Source: Candidatus Poribacteria bacterium (GTDB lineage Bacteria > Poribacteria > WGA-4E > WGA-3G). Taken from it: a stretch of 64,000 nucleotides of DNA. The stretch is from NCBI GenBank assembly GCA_022819945.1, contig JAJEGI010000051.1, positions 62,001-126,000 of the forward strand, written 5' to 3'. The notes under the pieces were generated by a model. The model made no database searches. It was given only the letters and a program-made list of their open reading frames with translations, and was not told the origin of the DNA. Within the stretch, counting starts at the first letter, position 1. Each line of letters begins with the position of its first letter. This document shows positions 36,553 to 45,781 of this stretch, in pieces. Position numbers and translations under genes: made by a program.

Positions 36553-36584
36553 GCGCGGTTTCTAACCGCGCTTTTCTTTTTTTA
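36553..36584 (+). terminator. Rho-independent terminator of the sigma/anti-sigma operon
   Basis: GCGCGGTT (36553-36560), loop TCT, AACCGCGC (36564-36571), then a T-rich run to 36583. The stem is a member of the GGTT-AACC palindrome family, here used as a terminator. Confidence 0.85.
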
Positions 36585-36585
36585 T

Positions 36586-36676
36586 AGGACTTACGCAGCC
36601 CCCCTTGCAGGCGGGATTTGAAATCCCGCCTACAGTGCGTCGGATGTTCGTTATCATGGAAAAATGCGTAAGTCCT
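36586..36676. mobile_element. 91-bp MITE-like element with perfect 12-bp inverted ends
   Basis: AGGACTTACGCA (36586-36597) and its exact inverse TGCGTAAGTCCT (36665-36676). An inner palindrome AGGCGGGATTTGAAATCCC... spans 36609-36631. The same ends flank 9796-9950. It sits between the terminator and the transporter promoter. Confidence 0.7.
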
Positions 36677-36714
36677 GTTTTAAACACCTGACAGGTAAAA
36701 TTTAGAGAAAACAG

Positions 36715-36743
36715 TTGACACACAACCGTTTTTTCTGTACAAT
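36715..36743 (+). promoter_or_regulatory. Promoter of the peptide transporter operon
   Basis: TTGACA (36715-36720), 17 bases, TACAAT (36738-36743). It lies about 46 bases before the first ATPase ATG. Confidence 0.7.
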
Positions 36744-36789
36744 AGGCTAAAATTTTTTAGGAGCGATCTCCAGAGCGCAAAAATTAAAA

Positions 36790-37824
36790 ATGGCTGCATC
36801 ACGAGAAACATCTTACCAAAAACCGCTTCTGGAAATTTCTGGATTAAAAACAGTCTTCCCAACAGACGACGGCATCGTAAACGCTGTGAACGATGTCAGT
36901 TTCTCTATTGCACGTGGACAGACCGTAGGCGTTGTCGGTGAAAGCGGTTGTGGGAAAAGTATCACCGGACTCTCGCTCCTCCAACTCGTGCCATCACCGG
37001 GCAGGATTGAAGCCGGTGAGATTCTGTTCTATCGCAACGGCGATGGTGACCCCTTGGACATCACACAGGTGCCACCGAAAAGCGAGCTGATACGCCAGAT
37101 CCGGGGCAACGAAATCGCCATCATTTTCCAAGAACCGATGACCTCCCTCAATCCTGTTTATACCGTTGGAGACCAAATCGCTGAAGCCGTTGCTTTACAC
37201 GAACAGGTGGACAAAAACACTGCGCGCGAACGTGCAATTGAGATGCTCACGCGCGTCGGTATCCCCGCCCCAACGCAACGCGTCGATGAATACCCGCATC
37301 AACTCTCTGGCGGTATGCGCCAACGCGTCATGATCGCAATGGCACTCTGCTGCTCACCCGCACTGCTCATCGCAGATGAACCGACAACCGCACTTGATGT
37401 GACGATCCAAGCACAGGTACTCGGTCTTATGCAGGAACTCCAAGCGGAAATGGGAATGGCAATTATGCTCATCACGCACGACCTCGGTGTTATCGCTGAC
37501 CTCGCTGATGAAGTCGTTGTCATGTATGCAGGACGCGTTGTTGAAAGAGGGAGCGTTGATGACATCTTCTATAACTCACTACATCCCTACACGCAGGGAT
37601 TGCTCAGGTCTATTCCTGTCCTCGGTAGAACGGTACAGAAAACCTTACCCTCTATCCCCGGAACAGTCCCACATCCGTTGGCACTGCCGACAGGGTGTTC
37701 ATTTCAACCGCGGTGCCCAGAACGGATGCCAGAATGTGAACACATGCCTGAACTTGAGTTAACGAATAAAAATGGAGATAATGGCACACACGCCGTACGA
37801 TGCTGGCTCCACACAGATTTTTAA
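36790..37824 (+). CDS. dppD: Peptide ABC transporter ATP-binding protein (DppD/OppD-like)
   Basis: 344 residues. Walker A is GESGCGKS, the Q-loop is in IIFQEPMTSLNPVYTVG, the ABC signature is LSGGMRQRV, Walker B LLIADEPTTALD and the switch His is in LITHDLG. The C-terminal oligopeptide extension with GCSFQPRCPERMPEC carries Cys residues as in OppD/DppD. It works at the inner face of the cytoplasmic membrane, energising import of peptides or, in related systems, other solutes. It is the first gene of the operon; 220 bp separate it from the second ATPase gene. Confidence 0.92.
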   Translation: MAASRETSYQKPLLEISGLKTVFPTDDGIVNAVNDVSFSIARGQTVGVVGESGCGKSITGLSLLQLVPSPGRIEAGEILFYRNGDGDPLDITQVPPKSELIRQIRGNEIAIIFQEPMTSLNPVYTVGDQIAEAVALHEQVDKNTARERAIEMLTRVGIPAPTQRVDEYPHQLSGGMRQRVMIAMALCCSPALLIADEPTTALDVTIQAQVLGLMQELQAEMGMAIMLITHDLGVIADLADEVVVMYAGRVVERGSVDDIFYNSLHPYTQGLLRSIPVLGRTVQKTLPSIPGTVPHPLALPTGCSFQPRCPERMPECEHMPELELTNKNGDNGTHAVRCWLHTDF

Positions 37825-38010
37825 TTTATTGCTCTTGGGCTGCACTCCATTCCATTACGCGCAGGTTTTCGATTAGTTTGTACTGGATTTTGGAATTTTG
37901 ACGTTTTTTTTGGGGGGAATCATTAAACCAAAACGGTAGCCTGCAACAACGGCGCAGGGTTTTTGCTTGGGTGTTTTTTCAGATATACGTCGATTAACAT
38001 TATTCACTAA

Positions 38011-38038
38011 CTTGCCTAACCGAACCGCAAGGTATAAT
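38011..38038 (+). promoter_or_regulatory. Palindromic repeat and -10 element just before the second ATPase gene
   Basis: An imperfect palindrome starting CTTGC and ending GCAAG (38011-38031) is followed by TATAAT (38033-38038). The ATG at 38045 is six bases further on, so a transcript from here would be leaderless. No convincing -35 is seen (weak TTGCCT at 38012). The rest of the 37825-38044 gap holds no gene. Confidence 0.45.
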
Positions 38039-38044
38039 TAAAGA

Positions 38045-39040
38045 ATGAAATTGCTTCAGGTGAATGACCTCCGAAAATACTTCCCTATCCAAAAAGGGAT
38101 CCTCCAACGCACCGTCGGCTATGTAAAAGCCGTCGACGGGATCAGTTTCGACGTGCAACGCGGTGAAACACTCGGTCTCGTCGGTGAGAGCGGCTGTGGA
38201 AAAACGACTGCCGGACGCTGCCTCCTCCGGCTAATACTACCGACAAGCGGGAGTTTCATTTTCGGTGAGGAACAGGTAGATCTGGCGAAATTGACGCACC
38301 GCGAGATGCAACCTTTTCGCAAACGCATCCAGATGATCTTCCAAGACCCTCACGCATCACTCAATCCACGGATGACGGTAGCCGATATCGTCGGCGAGCC
38401 GATGCGAGTCAATCGCATTGAGAAAGGGACAGCACTTCAAGATCGGATTGTAGAACTGCTGGAATCTGTCGGCTTGAAATCCCAAGATATGCGTCGCTAC
38501 CCACACGCCTTTAGCGGTGGGCAACGCCAACGCATCGGTATTGCGCGCGCATTAGCACTCCAACCTGAACTCATCGTCGCAGATGAGCCGGTCTCTGCAT
38601 TGGATGTCTCCGTACAAGCACAGATCCTCAACCTGTTGGCAGAACTCCGAGAAGAATTCAACCTCTCTTACATCTTTATCGCACACGATCTCAGCGTTGT
38701 TGAACACATCAGCGACCGCGTCGCAGTCATGTACCTCGGCAAAATCGTGGAGATTAGCGATGCCGAAACGCTCTATGAATCGCCAAAGCACCCGTACACC
38801 GAAGCGTTAATATCCGCCGTCCCACTTCCCGATCCGAATGCGCAGCGCAAACGTGAGCATATTCGCCTTGAGGGGGATGTACCTGATCCATCACAACCAC
38901 CGACTGGATGCTATTTTCATCCAAGATGTCGTTACGCAACCGATATATGTAAACAGGAAACACCAGAACTCCGAGAGGTTACATCCGGGGTTCAGGTAGC
39001 ATGCCATCACAGTGATACGTTGGAGTTACAGGGAGTTTAG
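38045..39040 (+). CDS. dppF: Peptide ABC transporter ATP-binding protein (DppF/OppF-like)
   Basis: 331 residues, the partner ATPase to DppD. Motifs: [63 protein letters not shown], and the C-terminal [15 protein letters not shown]. It would form a heterodimer with the upstream ATPase on the membrane permeases encoded at 42090 and 43220. There is no ribosome site before the ATG, which fits the leaderless start suggested by the -10 element. The next gene starts 2 bp after its stop. Confidence 0.92.
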   Translation: MKLLQVNDLRKYFPIQKGILQRTVGYVKAVDGISFDVQRGETLGLVGESGCGKTTAGRCLLRLILPTSGSFIFGEEQVDLAKLTHREMQPFRKRIQMIFQDPHASLNPRMTVADIVGEPMRVNRIEKGTALQDRIVELLESVGLKSQDMRRYPHAFSGGQRQRIGIARALALQPELIVADEPVSALDVSVQAQILNLLAELREEFNLSYIFIAHDLSVVEHISDRVAVMYLGKIVEISDAETLYESPKHPYTEALISAVPLPDPNAQRKREHIRLEGDVPDPSQPPTGCYFHPRCRYATDICKQETPELREVTSGVQVACHHSDTLELQGV

Positions 39041-39042
39041 CG

Positions 39043-39987
39043 ATGTCAACACAAAAAATATCCCCAGATGAACTCGCGGCATGCAGAAAGCGGTTGGAAC
39101 AGGTATGGAAGAACCGAGTGATGGATGATGGACTGCTTCATCGGGCATGGGACACTGCATATCAAGTAGCGACACTGCTTTACGAACAATTCGGTGCAAC
39201 CCAAGTCGTCGTTTTCGGTTCACTCACAGAACCTATAGGTTTCACAAACAGGTCGGATATTGATATCGCCGTGTCTGGACTCTCCACGGATGATTATGAT
39301 AAAGCGTGGAGAATGGTTATGGACTTCAAATCAGGATTTAAAATAGATTTCATTAACTTCGATACGTCGAAAGGGCTCTTCCGGGAGCGAATAAAATACC
39401 AAGCGATACCTATTGAAAAAGGATCCCACTCAGGATTGTGGCGGACGCTTTACGAACATCTGCACCGACAAGTTTTCCCTACCGAGGAGGGAGACATTTA
39501 CGAAATGAACCGAAAACGACTCACACAACGCATCAACGACGAACTTGATAAAATAGAGGGAACGCTTGAAAGAATCCACAGGGGATTGGAAAAGATTGAG
39601 GAGGTTCCCATTGATGTTACAGAATTCATCGAAAATACAATCGCTACAGATCTCGCTGACATCTATCATGGCATAGAGCGGATTTTTGAACGGATTGCCC
39701 GTGAGGTTGATACGCTTATGCCGACTGGAAGTAGATGGCATAAAAATCTACTTGCACAAATGGCAGAAAAGCGACCGGAACGCCGCCCAGTAATTTCCGA
39801 AAACACACACCGCGAACTGGGAGAACTTTTAAAATTCCGTCACAAGGTGACCAACATCTACGGCAAGGAATTGAGATATGAAAAAACCATACCGCACGCA
39901 AAATCAATTGAGACACTCTTGGCAAACGTATCTCAAGACCTAAACACGTTCACTGACTCCCTCGAAAAGCGTGAAGAGGACGCTTAA
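39043..39987 (+). CDS. Fused MNT nucleotidyltransferase-HEPN (HepT-like) protein in the transporter operon
   Basis: 314 residues with two parts. Residues 35-145 are an MNT nucleotidyltransferase: VVVFGSLTEPIGFTNRSDIDIAV with Gly59-Ser60, Asp72 and Asp74. Residues 160-300 match the HepT-like ribonuclease domain (DLADIYHGIERIFERIAREV, then LLKFRHKVTNIYG with Arg266-His267 and Tyr). This is an antitoxin-toxin pair in one chain. Met155 (ATG 39505) is preceded by GAGGAGGGAG, so the HEPN half might also be made alone. The gene starts 2 bp after dppF and ends 1 bp before the binding-protein ATG, which is a surprising place for a toxin module. Confidence 0.75.
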   Translation: MSTQKISPDELAACRKRLEQVWKNRVMDDGLLHRAWDTAYQVATLLYEQFGATQVVVFGSLTEPIGFTNRSDIDIAVSGLSTDDYDKAWRMVMDFKSGFKIDFINFDTSKGLFRERIKYQAIPIEKGSHSGLWRTLYEHLHRQVFPTEEGDIYEMNRKRLTQRINDELDKIEGTLERIHRGLEKIEEVPIDVTEFIENTIATDLADIYHGIERIFERIAREVDTLMPTGSRWHKNLLAQMAEKRPERRPVISENTHRELGELLKFRHKVTNIYGKELRYEKTIPHAKSIETLLANVSQDLNTFTDSLEKREEDA

Positions 39988-39988
39988 A

Positions 39989-41929
39989 ATGCGAAAACTA
40001 ACAAAAACATCTCATCTTGCAGTTTGGCATCTCATCTTGCTGATTTACATTATCGGATGTTCGGGGAACCCATTAGAGGATACTTCCAATTTCCCCAGTG
40101 GGATTGAAGCGAAAGAGGCACCGATGTGGGCAAAACAGGTCGCCGAGGGCAAACTCCCGCCACTGTCAGAACGGCTCCCAGAAAATCCGCTTGTCGCCAA
40201 AACGAATTTTGATGGCTATGAAGAACCCGGTCCCTACGGCAGCACGTGGCACCGGTTTCACACGCATCCAGATTTGGGGACATGGAAGATGACCGCAGGC
40301 TATGCACCCCTCATCCGCTGGAAATTTGATGCCTCCGGTTTGGAACCCGGTTTAGCAGAATCATGGGAATTTAACGAAGACGGCAGTATGCTAACGTTGC
40401 ATCTCCGCAAAGGGGTCAAGTGGTCGGATGGACATCCATATACGTCTGCCTCATTCGCTTACTATTATCAACTCTGTCTTGATGAGCGACACAAGTACGG
40501 CGCGCCTGTCTGGTGTAAGGTCAACGGCATCCCGATGGAAGTTGAAACACCCGATGACTACACGATTGTGATGAAATTCGCTGGGCCCAACTGGCTCGTA
40601 CCGCTTTGGTTGGCGACAGGCTTTTGGTGGTGCAATCAATACAACATCCCAGAACACCACATGCAGCAGTTCCATCCAGACAGCAACCCAGCGTATACCG
40701 ATTTCATCCGATTCGAGAAAGAAAATATCCCACACCAAAATCCGGAACGTCCGACATTGTGGCCCTGGCGGGTGACAAAATATGAAAAGGGTGGCTTCCG
40801 TGTTGAACTCGAACGCAATCCCTATTACTACGTCGTTGATACACTCGGCAGGCAACTCCCGTATATCGATAGAGTCAAGACGAGTTTGGTCCCTGAACCC
40901 CAAGTTCGTGTGCTTAAAATCCTCGCAGGCGAGATTGACTGCCAATACCGCGGAATGGAACTCCGAGATCTCGCGCTCTATCTGAAAGGACAGAAAAAGG
41001 GGAACTATACGGTACGACGCTGGAAAAGCACCGCTGGCGCGCAACCCGCGATCCTGATTAACTGGACCGCGCCCGACCCCGTGTTAAGAAAAATTATCCG
41101 CGACCAACGGTTCCGAAAGGCTCTCGCTTATGGGATCGACCGTGTAAAATGTAACGAGATCGCATGGCGCGGATTGTTGGAACCACAAGCAGCGACGGTT
41201 AGCCAAGAGGGATGGCACTTCGCTGATGAAGACGGACAGACGCTTTTTGAGGAGTGGAAACGCGCCGATGCCGACTTTGACATCGATGCGGGGAACCGCC
41301 TCCTTGATGAAATGGGACTTACAGAACGTGATAAGGACGGTTATAGACTACGACCCGATGGTCAACGGATTGAGATGCTCATGGATGTGCCGAGCTCCAA
41401 TCTCAACAGCCAAGAAAATGACATCGGGCTGATTATTCAAGAAGGATGGGAACAACTCGGCTTGAAAACCCTGCTCTATACGCCACCGGGTGCCGAATTG
41501 AGTCTCCGTCGTACGCTCGGCAAATTTACAATCAGTATGCACGGTGAAGCGGAGATGGATCTCTTCACGTATCCCGACTGGGTATTTCCGACACTCCCGA
41601 AGTATTGGCATCCCAAGGTAGGGAAATGGTATGAAACCGGCGGTGAAAAAGGTGAACCCGCTACTGGACCGCTAAAGAAGCTGCTTGATTTATACGATGC
41701 GATTAAGCGTGAACCCGACGAGAAACAGCGACATCAATATGTTCGGGATGCAGTCAGGATTCATATTGACGAGGGACCGTTTCACCTCGGTTCCGCAGCG
41801 CGTTCGCCGTCGCTCTTAGTCGTTGCGAACCATTTTCACAATGTCCCAAACGACGGCATTTTAGGGCCGTGGGCAATTGTTACACCCGCAACCCATTATC
41901 CCGAACAGTGTTGGATATCTAAGGAATAG
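39989..41929 (+). CDS. ABC transporter substrate-binding lipoprotein (SBP family 5)
   Basis: 646 residues, the size of large DppA/OppA-type binding proteins. A lipoprotein signal ends in LIYIIGCSG, so Cys would be acylated and the protein tethered outside the inner membrane. Family features include LVPSLAESW-like GLAESWEFNEDGSMLTLHLRKGVKWSDG and FRKALAYGIDR. I chose the ATG at 39989 (after GAAGAGGAC); GTG at 39971 is an alternative. It follows the MNT-HEPN gene and precedes the two permeases. Peptides are the usual cargo, but sequence does not settle it. Confidence 0.88.
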   Translation: MRKLTKTSHLAVWHLILLIYIIGCSGNPLEDTSNFPSGIEAKEAPMWAKQVAEGKLPPLSERLPENPLVAKTNFDGYEEPGPYGSTWHRFHTHPDLGTWKMTAGYAPLIRWKFDASGLEPGLAESWEFNEDGSMLTLHLRKGVKWSDGHPYTSASFAYYYQLCLDERHKYGAPVWCKVNGIPMEVETPDDYTIVMKFAGPNWLVPLWLATGFWWCNQYNIPEHHMQQFHPDSNPAYTDFIRFEKENIPHQNPERPTLWPWRVTKYEKGGFRVELERNPYYYVVDTLGRQLPYIDRVKTSLVPEPQVRVLKILAGEIDCQYRGMELRDLALYLKGQKKGNYTVRRWKSTAGAQPAILINWTAPDPVLRKIIRDQRFRKALAYGIDRVKCNEIAWRGLLEPQAATVSQEGWHFADEDGQTLFEEWKRADADFDIDAGNRLLDEMGLTERDKDGYRLRPDGQRIEMLMDVPSSNLNSQENDIGLIIQEGWEQLGLKTLLYTPPGAELSLRRTLGKFTISMHGEAEMDLFTYPDWVFPTLPKYWHPKVGKWYETGGEKGEPATGPLKKLLDLYDAIKREPDEKQRHQYVRDAVRIHIDEGPFHLGSAARSPSLLVVANHFHNVPNDGILGPWAIVTPATHYPEQCWISKE

Positions 41930-42089
41930 TTATCAGTTTGCCTTGCAGTGAGAGTTCGGCTAACCTGATACGCAGGTTAGCCTTTCAGTGGTCAGTTAAG
42001 GAGAACTTTCTGCATATCAACAGATTCCGTTATATGAATGCCTTAACTGAAAACTGTTAACTGACTACTAATAATAAGGAGACACACTC

Positions 42090-43076
42090 ATAATTACCTA
42101 TATCATTCGCCGGTGTTTCATCGCTATTCCGACACTTCTGGCGATTTCTATTATCTCTTTTATCATCATCCAACTTCCGCAAGGCGATTACCTCGACCGC
42201 GAAATCCAACGGTTAGAGGAGGAGTTCGGCGATAGCAGCTCGCTCGCACAAGTCGAGGAATTGCGCGAACGCTACGGGTTAAATGATCCCTTATGGAAAC
42301 GCTACTTCATCTGGATTAGCGGTTTTGTACGCGGCAACTTCGGCGAGTCGTTTGAGTATAAGCGCGAAGTCGATGAACTGATATGGGATCGGATCGCCTT
42401 CACGCTTGTTATCTCTGTCGGATCGCTCATCTTCACCTATGTTGTCGCTATTCCGCTCGGAATTTATTCCGCCACGCATCAATACAAATGGTCGGATCAT
42501 TTCCTTACTTTCCTTAGTTTCGTCGGCATGTCAATACCGGCGTTTCTCTTAGCACTCTCGTTGATGGTATTTGCGTTTGACATCTTCGGCGTTCCGCTAT
42601 TTGGACTGTTTTCATCTTACTATGAAGGCGCGCCGTGGACATGGGGCAAACTCGGCGATCTTTTTAAACATCTCTGGATTCCAGTAATTGTCGTCGGCAT
42701 TAACGGCACCGCAAGTCTAATGCGTATCATGCGTGGCAACCTGCTCGATGTGTTAGGGCAGCCTTTCGTTCAGACAGCACGCGCAAAGGGGCTTAAAGAG
42801 ATCGTCGTTGTCGGGAAACATGCCGTGCGGATAGCAATCAATCCACTCATCAGTATTTTAGGGATGAGTCTGCCCGGTATCCTCTCAGGTTCAGCGATCG
42901 TCTCAATTGTCTTAGGCTTGCCGACAGTCGGGCCGATTCTCTTACGCAGCCTCCTGAACGAAGACATCTACCTCGCTGGCACACTGATTATGATGCTGAG
43001 CCTCCTTTTGGTTATCGGCAATTTGCTTGCTGATATAGCCCTCGCTTGGGTAGATCCGAGGATTCGCTATGAATGA
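42090..43076 (+). CDS. dppB: ABC transporter permease (DppB-like) with a non-AUG start
   Basis: 328 codons. The family N-terminus TYIIRRCFIAIPTLLAISIISFIIIQLPQGD is encoded from 42093, but no ATG, GTG or TTG occurs between the in-frame stop TAA (42072-42077 region) and 42261. AAGGAG (42076-42081) is placed correctly for an initiation codon at ATA (42090-42092, spacing 8) or ATT (42093-42095). One base change, ATG to ATA, would explain it. The rest is normal: about six membrane segments and the EAA loop (ARAKGLKEIVVVGKHAVRIAINPL). Starting at 42261 would delete the first membrane helix. Confidence 0.8.
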   Translation: MITYIIRRCFIAIPTLLAISIISFIIIQLPQGDYLDREIQRLEEEFGDSSSLAQVEELRERYGLNDPLWKRYFIWISGFVRGNFGESFEYKREVDELIWDRIAFTLVISVGSLIFTYVVAIPLGIYSATHQYKWSDHFLTFLSFVGMSIPAFLLALSLMVFAFDIFGVPLFGLFSSYYEGAPWTWGKLGDLFKHLWIPVIVVGINGTASLMRIMRGNLLDVLGQPFVQTARAKGLKEIVVVGKHAVRIAINPLISILGMSLPGILSGSAIVSIVLGLPTVGPILLRSLLNEDIYLAGTLIMMLSLLLVIGNLLADIALAWVDPRIRYE

Positions 43077-43219
43077 TTTTTAACTTTACCTTGCGGTTCG
43101 GTTAGATGGACTTGACACTTGAAATCTCACGCCGTTTATCCGCTCTCCATTTCATTACGAGCTACGTTTTTGGGTTTTTTATCGGAAAAATCGGGGCAGA
43201 AATCCAATAATTAAAAAAT

Positions 43220-44314
43220 ATGAAACTTACAATCGAGACAACAGAAGATATTGAGGGTACAGGCGACCCTTGGGCAGATGGCGGGCAGCTGAGTTACCGT
43301 CAACTCATCTGGCGACGGTTCCGTAAGAATCGGATGGGTGTTATCGCGGGTGCCCTTTTGCTGCTTTTTTATATCCTTGCCAGCGGTGCTGATTTCTTCG
43401 CGCCTTACCACTACAACGAAATCAACATGCGACTGCGGCACGTCCCACCCCAACGCCTCCATTTTTCTCTCGAAGATGGATTCTATGTTCACGGCTTGAA
43501 ATCTGTCCGCAACCCCGAAAGCCTTGAATTAGAATTCACTAAAGATATGGAGCAACGGCATCCGGTTGAATTCTTTTTCAAGGATACCGACGGCAAACGA
43601 CACCTCTTCAGCTCTGCGGGGCCCATGTTCCTGTTGGGCACCGATCGAATGGGACGCGATCTACTTTCACGGATCATGTACGGGGCGCGTGTCTCGATGA
43701 CACTCGGCTTGGTCGGTGTCTTTTTAAGTATCGTTCTCGGTTCTATCCTCGGCACTGTATCTGGATATTGGGGCGGATGGGTCGATAACCTGATCCAACG
43801 TATTATTGAAGTCCTTTCAGCGTTCCCTGACATTCCACTGTGGATGGCACTCGGTGCCGCACTCCCACCCGGTTGGTCGAGTATCCAGATATACTTCGGG
43901 ATTACGATCATTTTGTCAATTATCCGTTGGGGTGGTTTAGCACGGCAGGTGCGCGGAAAGGTCTTGGCATATCGGGAGAGCGATTTCGTTATGGCAGCAC
44001 GGGCTGCAGGCGCGGGACATTGGCATATCATCACGAAACACCTGCTACCCGGATGTTATAGCCATATCATCGTTATCGCCACACTCGCGATCCCCGGCAT
44101 GATTTTAGGCGAGACCGCACTCAGCTTCTTAGGATTGGGCATCCGTCCGCCGATGACGAGTTGGGGCGTGCTATTAGAGGAGGCACAGCGTGTCACCGTT
44201 CTGCTCCATTACCCGTGGCTCATCTTTCCAGCCGTGCCGGTGCTCGTCGTCGTCATCGCCTTTAACTTCTTAGGAGACGCGCTCCGCGATGCCGCAGACC
44301 CATATTCAGATTAA
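43220..44314 (+). CDS. dppC: ABC transporter permease (DppC-like)
   Basis: 364 residues. After a polar N-terminus comes the first membrane helix (MGVIAGALLLLFYILASGADFF), then a long periplasmic loop (about 60-140) that is larger than in E. coli DppC, LGTDRMGRDLLSRIMYGAR, and the permease core with EAA motif VMAARAAGAGHWHIITKHLLPG, ending in LGDALRDAADPYSD. It completes the transporter with DppB. The preceding gap 43077-43219 has a palindromic-family sequence (CCTTGCGGTTCGG, near 43085). No ribosome site is evident before the ATG. Confidence 0.9.
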   Translation: MKLTIETTEDIEGTGDPWADGGQLSYRQLIWRRFRKNRMGVIAGALLLLFYILASGADFFAPYHYNEINMRLRHVPPQRLHFSLEDGFYVHGLKSVRNPESLELEFTKDMEQRHPVEFFFKDTDGKRHLFSSAGPMFLLGTDRMGRDLLSRIMYGARVSMTLGLVGVFLSIVLGSILGTVSGYWGGWVDNLIQRIIEVLSAFPDIPLWMALGAALPPGWSSIQIYFGITIILSIIRWGGLARQVRGKVLAYRESDFVMAARAAGAGHWHIITKHLLPGCYSHIIVIATLAIPGMILGETALSFLGLGIRPPMTSWGVLLEEAQRVTVLLHYPWLIFPAVPVLVVVIAFNFLGDALRDAADPYSD

Positions 44315-44317
44315 AAG

Positions 44318-44528
44318 TAACCCAACTTGCTGCTAACAGATTTTGGTGTTTTGCTTACAAGAAATCCGAAGAAATACCCCAGCAAAAACGGTATTTCTGC
44401 GTATTTCAATAAGGTTTTCAACCACTTTCCCCACCCCGGAGGGGTGATATATCTATAGAAAATGGCATATTCAAACTCCTGCACTCCAGCCGAGTGCTAT
44501 GTGGATAAAAAGGTGGCAACTTGGGTTA
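44318..44528. mobile_element. MITE-like repeat, copy 1 (TAACCC ends)
   Basis: Begins TAACCCAACTTGC (44318) and ends GCAACTTGGGTTA (44528), imperfect inverted ends; AAAG flanks both sides. Its right 130 bases match, in reverse orientation, the element at 60846-61000, sharing a GATATATC block, the hairpin-like GCACTCC...GGAGTGC segment and GTGGATAAAAAGGT. No coding capacity. It accounts for most of the 44315-44622 gap. Confidence 0.65.
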
Positions 44529-44568
44529 AAAGTAGCAGGCACACGTCGGGTGCCATCCACATGTAGAA

Positions 44569-44583
44569 GGGGTTTGTAACCCC
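44569..44583. repeat. Palindromic intergenic repeat before the SDR gene
   Basis: GGGGTT-TGT-AACCCC, a perfect stem around three bases, 40 bases before the SDR start. Confidence 0.7.
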
Positions 44584-44622
44584 GACGCGTAAGCCCTATT
44601 TCTATGACATTTGGAGAAAAAC

Positions 44623-45453
44623 ATGTCAACAGATACAAATCTTGGATTTTTCGCAACAGACGTTTCCTTCACAGACAAATCCGCAATCGTAACCGGTTCC
44701 AGCCGCGGCATCGGACGCGCAATCGCTATTGAATTAGCGCGCCAAGGTGCCGACGTGCTTATCAACTACAACCAAAACCGAGATGCCGCCGAATCCGTGC
44801 AGCAAACGGTAGAAGCACTCGGCAGAAAAGCCGTCATCATTCAAGCCGACATCAGCAACCTCGATTCACACGAAAGACTCCTCGACACCGCACACAATGC
44901 CTTCGGGAAGGTAGACATCCTCATCAACAACGCCGGCATCACCCGCATCGCTGATATTCTTGAAGAGACACCGGAACAGTTCGACCTGATTGTCAACACC
45001 AACCTCAAGGCGACCCACTTCCTCACGCAACGCGTCGCGAATTACATGGTCGCAAACGAGGTCCGAGGATGCATCATCTACACACTCTCGATTTCCGATA
45101 TAATGGCATCCGACAATCGTACCGCCTACTGTATCTCAAAAGCCGGATTAGAGATGAGCATGCGCGCCTACGCCGGACGCTTAGCGCAGCACGGCATCAA
45201 AGTGAACGGCATCGCTGCGGGTGTGATTGATACAGACCTCTCTCGGATCCGTATCCCCGATTATGAAGAAGCGGCGGAGAAAGGCTATATCTTTATGGTC
45301 CGCGCAGGCGCGCCCGAAGATGTCGCACACGCCACCATTTCTGCGATGAAGTTATACGATACCGGCGTAGTCATCCCCGCTGCAGGTGGCGTAATGACCC
45401 CGCTGTTAAATCTCAGATCTATGGCAGAATTAGACATGAATAAAGAGAAATAG
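44623..45453 (+). CDS. Short-chain dehydrogenase/reductase (FabG-like SDR)
   Basis: 276 residues, classical SDR. TGSSRGIG (24-31) binds the nucleotide, NNAG (102-105) is present, and the catalytic set is Ser156 or Ser158, Tyr169 and Lys173 (YCISK). The ATG at 44623 has GGAG eight bases upstream. It reduces or oxidises a carbonyl/alcohol using NAD(P)H in the cytoplasm; the substrate is unknown. No operon partner is close. Confidence 0.88.
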   Translation: MSTDTNLGFFATDVSFTDKSAIVTGSSRGIGRAIAIELARQGADVLINYNQNRDAAESVQQTVEALGRKAVIIQADISNLDSHERLLDTAHNAFGKVDILINNAGITRIADILEETPEQFDLIVNTNLKATHFLTQRVANYMVANEVRGCIIYTLSISDIMASDNRTAYCISKAGLEMSMRAYAGRLAQHGIKVNGIAAGVIDTDLSRIRIPDYEEAAEKGYIFMVRAGAPEDVAHATISAMKLYDTGVVIPAAGGVMTPLLNLRSMAELDMNKEK

Positions 45454-45564
45454 GATAGGCTATCTTCCTGCAGACGGACTTTGATGTTAAAAGATTGACT
45501 GAACATCGCAGGGCTATTTAGTTCTCGGTTTTTTTCGTCCAATTTTGACCCCCCAGACCCCGCA

Positions 45565-45585
45565 GGTGCGGTTTGGAACCGCACC
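45565..45585. repeat. Palindromic intergenic repeat
   Basis: GGTGCGGTT-TGG-AACCGCACC, nine-base arms. It lies in the 328-bp gap 45454-45781, which otherwise contains no gene that I can support. Confidence 0.75.
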
Positions 45586-45781
45586 GGACTTGAAAAAGAA
45601 GATTCAAAAATTTAGAAAATCCGATAATTTATCTAAAACTAAATCGTCCTGCTGAACATCGTTTTCGCACTTGAATTTAAGGGATTTCTGTATCAGAGCA
45701 GTCAATTTCGTGCCCAGCGACAATTTTTCGTAACATTTATGGAGTTGATATTGATAAAATCCGTTTTTTAAGGAGATAATC

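Noticed and set aside
42261-43076. Permease start at TTG 42261
   Set aside because: It would remove the conserved first membrane helix, which is encoded intact just upstream with a good ribosome site.
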